From: Flavobacterium luteum
GTDB taxonomy: Bacteria; Bacteroidota; Bacteroidia; Flavobacteriales; Flavobacteriaceae
NCBI RefSeq assembly: GCF_008806775.1
Contig: NZ_WAEM01000003.1
Span: 1 to 64,000, forward strand
Direction of reading: 5' to 3'
DNA: 64,000 bases
Within the stretch, counting starts at the first letter, position 1, and each line of letters starts with the position of its first letter. The notes beneath the pieces were generated by a model. The model was not told the DNA's origin, searched no databases, and saw only the letters and a list, made by a program, of their open reading frames with translations. Both the position numbers and the translations under genes were made by a program. Positions 1 to 8,127 of this stretch are shown in pieces.

Positions 1-1
1 C

Positions 2-247
2 AACAAAAAGTTAATCATATTGGCTAAATCGCACACCGATTATAGAGGAAGTGATGCCTACAACCTATCCTTATCAGACAGAAGAGCAAAAGCTACAGTA
101 CAATATGTAATTTCTAAGGGTATTGATGCAAAAAGAATCACAGGAAAAGGATACGGAAAAACTGAACCTAAAGTAGACTGCAAAGATACGTGCACCGATG
201 AGCAACATGCACAAAATAGAAGATCGGAATTTTTGATTGTGAAGTAA
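2..247 (+). CDS. OmpA-family C-terminal domain protein, 5'-truncated by window edge
   Basis: The reading frame is open from base 2, so the gene begins before the window and the TTG at 20 is not its start. The visible 81 residues are the end of an OmpA-like peptidoglycan-binding domain: AKSHTD, then RGSDAYN, LSDRRA, a KGI/RITGKGYG segment and a final QNRRSEF motif. This domain normally anchors an outer-membrane protein non-covalently to peptidoglycan. A Cys pair (KVDCKDTC) sits in the loop typical of Bacteroidota OmpA homologues. A strong terminator follows. The N-terminal part, barrel or TPR/PD40 type, cannot be seen. Confidence 0.9.
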   Translation, partial: NKKLIILAKSHTDYRGSDAYNLSLSDRRAKATVQYVISKGIDAKRITGKGYGKTEPKVDCKDTCTDEQHAQNRRSEFLIVK

Positions 248-294
248 AGGAGTTTAAGAAATACAATACATTATAGGAATTCTACCAGAAATAC

Positions 295-325
295 AAACCG
301 AGTCACTGTGACTCGGTTTTTTTGT
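295..325 (+). terminator. Rho-independent terminator of the OmpA-like gene
   Basis: Perfect 11-bp stem (295-305 with 309-319), CTG loop, followed by a T-run. It lies 48 bp after the stop codon. Confidence 0.85.
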
Positions 326-457
326 TATTATTAAATCTAGTTTACATTATGTTAATTAATAAGATGATTTTAAATTAATAAAGAATATTAACAGATTAAG
401 TTTACTTTAAAATAAAATTTTAGGGCTTTTTTAAGAATAAACTTTCTTTAAAATTAC
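326..457. other. AT-rich spacer without recognisable gene
   Basis: Very AT-rich sequence between the terminator and the left end of the IS element. No ORF, repeat or RNA signature is apparent. Confidence 0.6.
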
Positions 458-474
458 ACCAATTATGCATTTAA
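458..474 (+). repeat. IS left terminal inverted repeat
   Basis: 17 bp, perfect inverted match to 1604-1620. Confidence 0.85.
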
Positions 475-546
475 AATAGTTTAATTTTTTTAGCTATTTT
501 TTATTATATTTAGACTATTTTATAAATATATTATGTATATTTGTTT

Positions 547-1588
547 ATGGCAAAATCTAAACAAATTGTAGTAAAAGAAAGCGAACAAGAGCTAATTAAG
601 TTAAAACACAAGCAGCCTGTTCATCTGAGAAAAAGAATTGATATGTTATTGGTTTTAAAAAGAAGTGATGCTTCTTTAAGTAAACTTGAACTTTCTAAAA
701 TTTTAAAAGTCAATCATAATACTGCTCAAAAATGGAGAAATTTATATTTTGAAAAAGGTATAGAAGGCCTTTTGCACTATGGCAAAATAGGGTTTAAGCC
801 ATCAATTATAAGTAAAGAGTTACACCTAGAAATACAGTCAAGATTGAATTCTCCAAAAGATGCCTTCACTTCATATATTGATTTAATCAAATGGATTACT
901 GATAATTATATGCCTCAGGGAATTAATTATCAAACTATAAATAGCTATGTGAAAAGAAATTTTGGTGCCAAATTACAAGTGGCTAGAAAAAGTCGCATCA
1001 ATAAAATGCAAGAGGATAGCGATGCTTTTAAAAAACTTCAAAATAATTCTTGAACACGCATTGAGTGAAGTTTTAGAAGAATTTAAAACTTTTAATCTTT
1101 ATGTTCAATATGAAAGTAGATTTGGATTGTTTATTTGAAATGAAAAAACATTAACAGCTGTTGGTGTAAAACCTATTTGCAATTATCAAAACGTATTCAA
1201 ATCAACTTATATATTTGGCGTGTTTGCCCTATAATGGCGATAGTTTAGTTATGGAATTACCGTATTGTAATGGTGATAATTTTCAAATCTTCTTGAACGA
1301 GCTTTCAAATAAAAAACCAACAGAATATAAAGTTGTCGTTTTATATAACGGTCGTTTTCAAAAAGGAAATATCTAGAAATTCCTAACAATATAAAGTTAG
1401 TCTTTTTACCGCCATACTCACCAGAATTAAATCCTGCCGAAATAGTTTGGTTAAATATCAAAAGGAAAATTACCAATAAAGTGTATAAAACAATGGAGTA
1501 GTTAAAAATTCAAATCAATAAAATAGTAAATGAATTATTAACTGAAAAGTTTATTAAGAATTTATGCAGTTTTGATTATTTTTTATAA
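547..1588 (+). pseudogene. IS630-family transposase, multiply frameshifted
   Basis: The first segment (ATG 547 to stop 1053) encodes the helix-turn-helix DNA-binding half (SKLELSKILKVNHNTAQKW, then the linker). Homology continues in another frame from about 1035 after an A-run: LYVQYESRFGLF, then an in-frame TGA at 1136. A second shift near 1215 gives NGDSL...FQIFLNEL...VVVLYNGRFQK, then a TAG. A third frame carries FLPPYSPELNPAEIVW, another TAG near 1499, and the natural end at 1588. In the family the first two catalytic residues are Asp in DES and LDN contexts; here both are Tyr (codons 1109-1111 and 1344-1346). The third acidic residue (NPAE) remains. The gene is dead. Confidence 0.9.
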
Positions 1589-1603
1589 TTATTTTAGACT
1601 AAA

Positions 1604-1620
1604 TTAAATGCATAATTGGT
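1604..1620 (-). repeat. IS right terminal inverted repeat
   Basis: 17 bp, perfect inverted match to 458-474. Confidence 0.85.
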
Positions 1621-1792
1621 ATTATTTTATCACAAGAAATTGATAAAATATATAATTCTATAATAAACATTATAACTTCGTATGTAAATAAACAGTATTA
1701 AAAAACACTAACAACCATGTGAGTGAAATACAATGATTTAATAAAGCTCACAAAATTATAATTTTATTACTTTGTTTCACAATTGATTTAAC

Positions 1793-1833
1793 ACCATAAA
1801 AAAAGAGGCTAATAAAGCCTCTTTTTTTATGGT
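1793..1833 (-). terminator. Terminator, perfect 18-bp stem, bidirectional form
   Basis: Arms 1793-1810 and 1816-1833 are exact complements around the loop AATAA, with A- and T-runs in the arms. It lies just after the stop codon of the minus-strand DUF5689 gene and ends that operon. Confidence 0.85.
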
Positions 1834-1848
1834 ATTTCTGTCATAAAT

Positions 1849-3180
1849 TTATTTAGATGTAATCTTTACATTGTCTACTTCCCATGTAGCTGAGGCTGAT
1901 GTGGTAGAGGTATATTTAAAAGCTATATAAACACCATTGTTTCCAGAACCAGTAAAAGCCGAAATATTTAGGGATCCAGAATTTGTCCATTTGTAACCCC
2001 CATTACTTGGAGAATATACAGCATTTAATAATGTCCACGTTGCTGCCGAAGGACTACCAGATCCAGAATAATTATTAGAAACATATGCTAGTAAAGCATT
2101 TCCAGAAAAGTTTGTAGCGGTATCAAAGGTTAAAGTAGCCGATGTAAGAGAAGATAAATCTTGTACTGGAGAAATTAACCAATCTTCATTTTCATTGCTT
2201 TTACTGCTAGCAAAACCTGTCATTTTAGCACATGAACCAGGATTACCAAATTGAGTGTCTATACCCCAAACTTGAGCCCCCGACACACTAAATTTTATCC
2301 AATTAGGAAAATTGGATGTAAACGATTCTTCAAAGAAAGGAACAACTCTAGGATTGGTTAATTGAACATCTCTAAGAGTTCTAATCATGAATTGATATGT
2401 ACTACTGTATTTTGTCATAACACCTATAATTTTACCATTTCCACTAGGGATTGGTTGAGTAGCAAAAGTAGCATATTGACTTCCTCTTAATGTTACAGTA
2501 TTTCCATTAGCATCTATAATCAAATGATTTGTTGAACCACCTATTGTAAACAAACTTTCATCATAATATTTTTTACCTAATGATTCATCGGTAAACTGAA
2601 CATTATCAAGTTCAATTAATTTATTTAAGTTTGCATCTGTTTGGGCATCTTTTAACGACATTTTTTGTATTAAATCTTCTTCTTTAATAGATGAAGAGCA
2701 AGAAGCCGTTAAAACACTTTGATATTCTACACCTGACATTCTACCAACTTTATCATCACCCTCACTACTAGGGGTATCATTATTATATAAAGAGCCAATT
2801 ATTGTAGAACCGTATTCTTTTTTAAGATAACGATCTTTCAAGTTAATATATACTTTTCTACCTGGCTCATATTTAGTATATAAATTATAATCGTCTATTG
2901 GCATACTAAATCCAGTTTTTCCGTCAGTTGATACAAAGGAGATCGACTTGTAAAAATTTCCTCCTTCATCACTAGAGGTTACATAAGCTTCAATAATATC
3001 TTCATCAACATATTTCACGCTACTAGCACTAGATTTTGAAGTTATTTCTAAGACAGACTTATTTGCGACTAATTCACCACACACACCGCTTAAATCAGGG
3101 GAAACATAATTTTCGGAATCAACACAGCTAAAAAGAGTAGCTATAATTGCAATTGATAAAACAAATTTATAAGTTTTCAT
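1849..3180 (-). CDS. DUF5689 and choice-of-anchor J lipoprotein
   Basis: 443 aa. The N-terminus is a lipoprotein signal with lipobox LFSC (Cys19), so the protein should be lipid-anchored, probably at the outer membrane or cell surface. The middle (about 35-275) resembles DUF5689, an OB-fold-like domain common in Bacteroidota lipoproteins beside secreted nucleases. From about 280 a jelly-roll choice-of-anchor J module follows (SFTSNFPNW, EDWLISP, WEVDNVKI). That module is a paralogue of almost the whole next gene (3205-3804). It is the last gene of a three-gene minus-strand operon headed by the TonB receptor. Role inferred: binding or handling extracellular substrate for the receptor. Confidence 0.8.
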   Translation of the reverse strand: MKTYKFVLSIAIIATLFSCVDSENYVSPDLSGVCGELVANKSVLEITSKSSASSVKYVDEDIIEAYVTSSDEGGNFYKSISFVSTDGKTGFSMPIDDYNLYTKYEPGRKVYINLKDRYLKKEYGSTIIGSLYNNDTPSSEGDDKVGRMSGVEYQSVLTASCSSSIKEEDLIQKMSLKDAQTDANLNKLIELDNVQFTDESLGKKYYDESLFTIGGSTNHLIIDANGNTVTLRGSQYATFATQPIPSGNGKIIGVMTKYSSTYQFMIRTLRDVQLTNPRVVPFFEESFTSNFPNWIKFSVSGAQVWGIDTQFGNPGSCAKMTGFASSKSNENEDWLISPVQDLSSLTSATLTFDTATNFSGNALLAYVSNNYSGSGSPSAATWTLLNAVYSPSNGGYKWTNSGSLNISAFTGSGNNGVYIAFKYTSTTSASATWEVDNVKITSK

Positions 3181-3204
3181 AATTTTATATTTTTAAGTAA
3201 TTCT

Positions 3205-3804
3205 TTACTCTGTGGCTATTTTAACATTGTCTATTTCCCAAGTAGAACCTTCGGAAGAAGTTGAAGTATATTTGAAAGCAATATATACAGTTTCATTTCC
3301 TACTCCTGTAAAATTTGAAATATTTAAAGAACCAGATCCTGTCCATTTATACTCTCCTACAGATAAAATTGCTCCTGTAATTTTTGTCCAAGTAACTCCG
3401 CTCACTTCGGGATTTCCTGTACCAGAATAATTATTGGAAATATAAACTTCAATTGGAGGACCATTGAATTTATATGCATTATCAAAAGATAGTTTTGCGT
3501 TGTTTAAAGCAGACAAATTTTGAGCAGGCGATATTAACCAATCAACATTGTCATTGTTAGCACCTCCACTAAAACCTGTTATCTTAGCACATTCGGCAGG
3601 ATTTCCGTATTTAGTTTCTAAAGACCATACTTGACTTCCAGTTTTACTATATTTTACCCAATTAGGAAAATTAGTTTCGAATGATTCTTTATATAAAGGA
3701 GCTGGATCAACACGCGGTATTTCAGTGTCACCATCATTTACGCAACTTATTAAAACACTTGAAAAAAGTATTGATAAGATGATTAATTTAAAGTTTTTTT
3801 TCAT
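3205..3804 (-). CDS. Choice-of-anchor J lipoprotein
   Basis: 199 aa with lipobox LISC (Cys21). After a short linker the rest is one choice-of-anchor J domain (SFETNFPNW, VDWLISPAQNL, SGSLNISNFTG, FKYTSTSS, WEIDNVKI). It matches the C-terminal domain of the downstream gene closely enough to suggest a local duplication. It lies 24 bp from that gene and 11 bp from the TonB receptor gene, so all three are probably cotranscribed. No catalytic motif is visible; a surface-exposed binding role is inferred from context. Confidence 0.8.
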   Translation of the reverse strand: MKKNFKLIILSILFSSVLISCVNDGDTEIPRVDPAPLYKESFETNFPNWVKYSKTGSQVWSLETKYGNPAECAKITGFSGGANNDNVDWLISPAQNLSALNNAKLSFDNAYKFNGPPIEVYISNNYSGTGNPEVSGVTWTKITGAILSVGEYKWTGSGSLNISNFTGVGNETVYIAFKYTSTSSEGSTWEIDNVKIATE

Positions 3805-3815
3805 AGTATATTTTA

Positions 3816-6704
3816 TTAAAAATTAATATAGAAATTTACAAAATAAGTTCTGCCATAACCGTAGAAGTATTTTGGAGCAAATGAAGGATGTGTTTGTCCA
3901 ACATTGAACGTTCCATTTGCAGGATTGTTTAAAGGCAATTCAGATGTGTTATCGGCTTTATAATCTGGGTAAGTTGCTTTTCTTGATTGTTCAAAACCTC
4001 CTGTTTTATAGGTAATATCAAACACATTATTAATTGAAGCAAAGAAACCAAATGTATTGCTTTTTATTTTCCAAGATTTTCCTCCCACAAGATTCACCAA
4101 TGTAATTGGGTCAAATTTTTCTTGTTTCAATAATCCTCTCACAGTTTCTTCTGTCAATCCTTCATATGAAGATCCTGTTTGTTTGTCTACTGTAAAATTA
4201 TTAGTCCTTAAAATACTTGAAATATCAATATAGGTATCAGCAAGGTAATTTGCATTTGTACCTATCCACCAGAATTTAGGATCTCTGTATTCTAAACCAA
4301 CTGAGTATGCTTGTTGAGGCGACCCTGGTAAGCGGTAATTTTTTAAATATGCTTTACCAAAATCAGTAATAGGATTAGAATTAGTTGTTGACGCTTGTGC
4401 ATCATCATTTACTTTTAAGTTAGGGTTATTATCATAAGTATATTGCCCATATGCTGCAACACCTGTAACTTTTATAGTTGATGTAAGATTATATTCTAAT
4501 CCTAATTCTAAACCAAGTTGTTTTTTATTAATTCCAGTAACAATTTCGCTAATAAACGAGTCTTCATTTCCAGCGCCTACAGCTTCTTCATCAAAAAGCC
4601 CTTCACCATAGAAAAAGGATACTTCTGTCGAATTCATTATTTTACTATAATAACCAGTTAATCTTCCTTTAAATTTAGGCGCCTTTATAATATAACTTCC
4701 ATCAACACTCATAATTGACTCACTTCTTAGATCAGGTGTAACATTGTTATTAATCCGTGCATTCGAAAAAGTATTCTTTAAACTCGGAGCTTTTGTTGAA
4801 TAAAAGCCATTGAAATCTAACATCTGACGTCCAGTTATTTTATAAGTTAAACCGCCTTTAAATCCGAAGTTTTCAAAAATTACATTTGAACTTTTGCCAT
4901 AAGAATTGCTTGCGTAAATTCCGTTTTTGTATAATCCTTCTCTTTGATATTCAGTTCTAGAAAATGATTGGCCCAAATAGAAATCAATCTTTTTATATCT
5001 AAACTTAAATTGAGTAAAACCATCAAATGTTGTGGCGTTTAAATAATAATTATAGCCATAATCGTCACCGACCAGTACATTTCTATTGGGATTGTTGAGG
5101 TCTGATTGTGATGCATCATCATTATAAAAAGGATCAATATCTTTAAAATAACTTCCGCCTAATAAATCTATTAATCTTTGAAAATTTCTAGATCTTAATT
5201 TCTTAAAATTAATACCCGCGTTCATATTAATATTATCTGATAAATTTGAGTTTATTATGGAATTAGCACTCCATAATTTATCATCGGTTCTATCTTCATA
5301 TAACACATATGCACTTTTTTCGCCTTTGTTTACAATGGCATTTGTATAATATATTTTATTCCAATTTACTTGACCATTGTTTAAGAAATTGTTTTTAGCA
5401 ATCAAAGCTTGAGGATTTGTATAAGTTTGATTTCCTTCACCATCTAATATTGGGCTCCCATTCTCGTCTTTCGCAGGGAAATAATAGGTGGATAAATTTA
5501 AATAATAATTTGGTAAATTTTTATAGTATGTAGGGTCTGGATTATTAGCTGATTGAAAATCAATTCTACTATTTCCAACAGAACCTATTTGGTAGGAAAC
5601 ATTAGTATTCAAATTGGTTTTATCGGACATCTTCCAATAATGACTCAACATATTTATGGGTTCTTCAATGTTTTTCTCTCTTGAATTTCTCTTTTTACCA
5701 TCTTGGTAGCCCCAATAAGAGTTGTATTTAAATCCTTTTAAGTCATTTACCTCTTGAGAATTTGGCGAGGTTTTTCCTCTTCTGTTTTGAGCATAGATCG
5801 AAGTAAAATTCAGACTATGTTTTTCATTAAATTTCTTTTCAACACTAGCAAACAAAGAATTGGCTGCATAATTAGTTCCTTCAAAGTAGCCTTCATTTGC
5901 CCAACGTCTTGATCCTGAAATTACAAAAGCCCAGCCATCTTTATTCATTCCTGATACGTGCGTACCCATTGTTCTCCAACTATAATTGGTGTTGGTTCCA
6001 GAAAACGAAACTCTAGACCCTTTTCTGTACAATGAAGCTCTTGTATTAATTTCTTGTGTCCCAAGGATTCCACCAAATGTATAATCAGAGGGTGCTGAAC
6101 CGCTCGTGAACTCTTGATTTCTGGTAGCATCATTTAAACCACCCCAGTTTCCCCATTGAGGTCTTCCGTCGTAAATTTTGTTCATGGTAATACCATTAAT
6201 CAATACAGTTCCATATTCATTATCTAATCCTCGAATTCTAAAACGTGCTTGACCCCAATTAAAGGCGGCTGTTTGTTGAAAAGCATCTCTACTTGCTTGA
6301 AGCAAGCCAGATGTGCTTTCAGAGCCACTATTGTCATCACCTAAATCATTTTCAGTAATTGTTATTAAACTTAATTGCTGTTCCTCGGTTTGGTCGACTT
6401 CAAAAAAAACTATACCCAAATCAAGAACTTTACCTGAAACAACTTCTATTTGTAACAGTTGCTCTTTGTACCCCTGGGTTTTAATTTGTAATAATTGTTT
6501 TCCTTTTGGTACATCTAGAAAAGAAAATTTCCCAAGAACATCCGTTATTTGGGTTAAATTGGTGTTTTGAATCGATGCAACAACACCCTGCAGTGGCTTT
6601 TGAGTTTTTGAATCTACTACTTTACCAGTAATTCCGGTTCCAGTTTGAGCAAAACTAAAAAGCACTTGCATTACAAAAATTGTACTAATAACAAGCTTTT
6701 TCAT
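3816..6704 (-). CDS. TonB-dependent outer-membrane receptor with carboxypeptidase-like N-domain
   Basis: 962 aa. Signal peptide (1-19, ending SFAQ), then a CarboxypepD_reg-like beta-sandwich (about 23-105: GITGKVVDSKTQKPLQGV), a plug domain with FRIRGLDNEYGTVLINGI (about 150-175), and a large beta-barrel ending in the aromatic FVNFYINF. Size and order match Bacteroidota receptors that import substrates too large for porins. It is not an obvious SusC type, as no SusD gene is adjacent; two small surface lipoproteins follow instead. The divergent neighbour is a secreted nuclease-type enzyme, suggesting uptake of DNA- or phosphate-derived compounds. Substrate unproven. Confidence 0.92.
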   Translation of the reverse strand: MKKLVISTIFVMQVLFSFAQTGTGITGKVVDSKTQKPLQGVVASIQNTNLTQITDVLGKFSFLDVPKGKQLLQIKTQGYKEQLLQIEVVSGKVLDLGIVFFEVDQTEEQQLSLITITENDLGDDNSGSESTSGLLQASRDAFQQTAAFNWGQARFRIRGLDNEYGTVLINGITMNKIYDGRPQWGNWGGLNDATRNQEFTSGSAPSDYTFGGILGTQEINTRASLYRKGSRVSFSGTNTNYSWRTMGTHVSGMNKDGWAFVISGSRRWANEGYFEGTNYAANSLFASVEKKFNEKHSLNFTSIYAQNRRGKTSPNSQEVNDLKGFKYNSYWGYQDGKKRNSREKNIEEPINMLSHYWKMSDKTNLNTNVSYQIGSVGNSRIDFQSANNPDPTYYKNLPNYYLNLSTYYFPAKDENGSPILDGEGNQTYTNPQALIAKNNFLNNGQVNWNKIYYTNAIVNKGEKSAYVLYEDRTDDKLWSANSIINSNLSDNINMNAGINFKKLRSRNFQRLIDLLGGSYFKDIDPFYNDDASQSDLNNPNRNVLVGDDYGYNYYLNATTFDGFTQFKFRYKKIDFYLGQSFSRTEYQREGLYKNGIYASNSYGKSSNVIFENFGFKGGLTYKITGRQMLDFNGFYSTKAPSLKNTFSNARINNNVTPDLRSESIMSVDGSYIIKAPKFKGRLTGYYSKIMNSTEVSFFYGEGLFDEEAVGAGNEDSFISEIVTGINKKQLGLELGLEYNLTSTIKVTGVAAYGQYTYDNNPNLKVNDDAQASTTNSNPITDFGKAYLKNYRLPGSPQQAYSVGLEYRDPKFWWIGTNANYLADTYIDISSILRTNNFTVDKQTGSSYEGLTEETVRGLLKQEKFDPITLVNLVGGKSWKIKSNTFGFFASINNVFDITYKTGGFEQSRKATYPDYKADNTSELPLNNPANGTFNVGQTHPSFAPKYFYGYGRTYFVNFYINF

Positions 6705-6760
6705 AAATAAAATTTAGTTAATTCGTCTTTTTTTTAAAGAATAATCATTTCTTAATGTCG

Positions 6761-6768
6761 CAAATGTA
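6761..6768 (-). promoter_or_regulatory. Promoter -7 box for the TonB receptor operon
   Basis: TACATTTG on the minus strand, an exact fit to the flavobacterial TANNTTTG box, 56 bp upstream of the receptor start. No clear -33 TTTG. Confidence 0.5.
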
Positions 6769-6842
6769 CATTATTAATTAATAATATTTACTTTTGCTGA
6801 TAAGTTTATGTTAAACTTGATAATTTATTAATCTATCCATTT

Positions 6843-7949
6843 ATGAAAATTAAAACATTAATTGCTGTTTTATTTGTATTATTTACAATAGTCACGGGTA
6901 TTGCTCAACAAAAAAAGTTTGTAGTGCACACTGTTGCTTTTTACAATTTAGAAAATCTGTTCGATACCATTAACAATCCTAACATTGATGAAGAATGGTT
7001 GCCAACTGGAGCTCAGAACTGGACATCGAAGAAATATCATAAAAAACTGGAGAATTTAGCCAGAGTTTTATCTGAAATAGGAACTGGTGAAAACCCAAAC
7101 AATGCCCCTACACTTATTGGAGGATGTGAAATTGAAAACAGAGGTGTTTTAGAGGATTTGGTAAAACAACCGAAATTGTTACCCTATGATTATGGTATTG
7201 TCCATTTTGATTCTCCTGATAAAAGAGGGATAGATGTAGCGCTTTTGTATCAAAAGAAGCACTTTACCCCAACAAGTTATGTGAATATTCCTTTATTAAT
7301 TTACGATAATTTCTCAAAAATTAAAGCCGAAAAAGAAACCGAAGAAGACAAAGCGGATAATGATAAAAATGAAGTTGCTACTGGTGAAAGACGTTACACT
7401 AGGGATATCCTTTTAGTAACTGGCTTTTTAGATGGCGATGAAGTAAATGTTATGGTAAATCACTGGCCATCACGTTCAGGTGGAGAGAAAAAAAGCAGTC
7501 CTTTTCGTGAAGCGGCGGGTAAGTTAAACAGAAAAATAATGGATTCTATATACAAAGTAAATCCAAATGCTAAGATTATTACTATGGGCGATTTGAATGA
7601 TGCATCATATAATAAAAGTGTGAAAGAAGGTATAGGAGCTAAACGTAAAAAAGAAGAAGTAAAACAGTTTGGAATATACAATCCTTTTGAAGAAATGTTT
7701 CATAAAGGACAGTCGACATTGTTCTACAGAGACTCTGGAGACATTTTTGATCAAATCATGGTTTCTGAGCAATTAATCAAAACAGATTACTCATCATTTA
7801 GATATTGGAAAGCGGGTATTTACAACAAACAATACATGATTCAAACCACAGGACAATATAAAGGATATCCTTTGCGTCACCAAGCCAATGAGGTTGGATT
7901 TAGTGATCACTTTCCCGTTTATATTTATTTGATTAAAGAAGCAAAATAA
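6843..7949 (+). CDS. Secreted endonuclease/exonuclease/phosphatase (EEP) family protein
   Basis: 368 aa with a signal peptide (1-21, cleavage near GIAQ). The EEP active-site series is complete: FYNLENLF near the start, GGCEIENR (metal-binding Glu), RGIDVALLY, NHWPSRSGG (catalytic His), MGDLND (Asp and Asn) and a C-terminal SDHFPV. Such enzymes are Mg-dependent hydrolases of phosphodiester or phosphomonoester bonds. Secreted flavobacterial members commonly sit beside TonB receptors and DUF5689 lipoproteins, as here. Likely role: periplasmic or extracellular nuclease for DNA or organic phosphate scavenging. Exact substrate cannot be read from sequence. Confidence 0.85.
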   Translation: MKIKTLIAVLFVLFTIVTGIAQQKKFVVHTVAFYNLENLFDTINNPNIDEEWLPTGAQNWTSKKYHKKLENLARVLSEIGTGENPNNAPTLIGGCEIENRGVLEDLVKQPKLLPYDYGIVHFDSPDKRGIDVALLYQKKHFTPTSYVNIPLLIYDNFSKIKAEKETEEDKADNDKNEVATGERRYTRDILLVTGFLDGDEVNVMVNHWPSRSGGEKKSSPFREAAGKLNRKIMDSIYKVNPNAKIITMGDLNDASYNKSVKEGIGAKRKKEEVKQFGIYNPFEEMFHKGQSTLFYRDSGDIFDQIMVSEQLIKTDYSSFRYWKAGIYNKQYMIQTTGQYKGYPLRHQANEVGFSDHFPVYIYLIKEAK

Positions 7950-7972
7950 AAAAGATTTATTAAAAGTCATGT

Positions 7973-7998
7973 AAAGGTTAGTTAACGCTAACCTTTTT
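7973..7998 (+). terminator. Terminator after the EEP nuclease gene
   Basis: 9-bp stem AAAGGTTAG (7973-7981) with CTAACCTTT (7988-7996), loop of six, followed by T residues. Confidence 0.8.
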
Positions 7999-8084
7999 TA
8001 TTTACGAAATTTTATTTTTTTAAATTAAAAAAAAATCCATTTGGAATTTTGTATAAAAAATGAATAAAATTTAGTAATAAACAA

Positions 8085-8092
8085 TATATTTG
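8085..8092 (+). promoter_or_regulatory. Promoter -7 box for the ALDH7-type gene
   Basis: TATATTTG, 35 bp upstream of the start codon; no good -33 element is seen. Confidence 0.45.
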
Positions 8093-8127
8093 TAATTACT
8101 ATAACAAATTCAAGTAAAAAAGTTACA

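Larger units (their letters stand above)
458..1620 (+). mobile_element. Degenerate IS630-family insertion sequence (about 1.16 kb)
   Basis: Perfect 17-bp terminal inverted repeats lie at 458-474 and 1604-1620 (ACCAATTATGCATTTAA and its complement), with weaker similarity continuing inward. They enclose one broken transposase gene. IS630 elements insert at TA and duplicate it. The right end is flanked by TA (1620-1621), while the left end reads CA (457-458), one substitution away from TA. Length and organisation fit IS630. With its transposase destroyed it could move only if a related transposase acts in trans. Confidence 0.85.

Noticed and set aside
536..543. TATATTTG as promoter of the IS transposase
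   Set aside because: Not listed as a feature because the gene is dead and the box lies only 3 bp before the ATG; mentioned only for comparison with uvrC and dinB.
1672..1683. loxP-arm-like sequence (12 bases ATAACTTCGTAT)
   Set aside because: No inverted partner arm or spacer of the right length follows, and no recombinase gene is near; treated as chance in AT-rich DNA.
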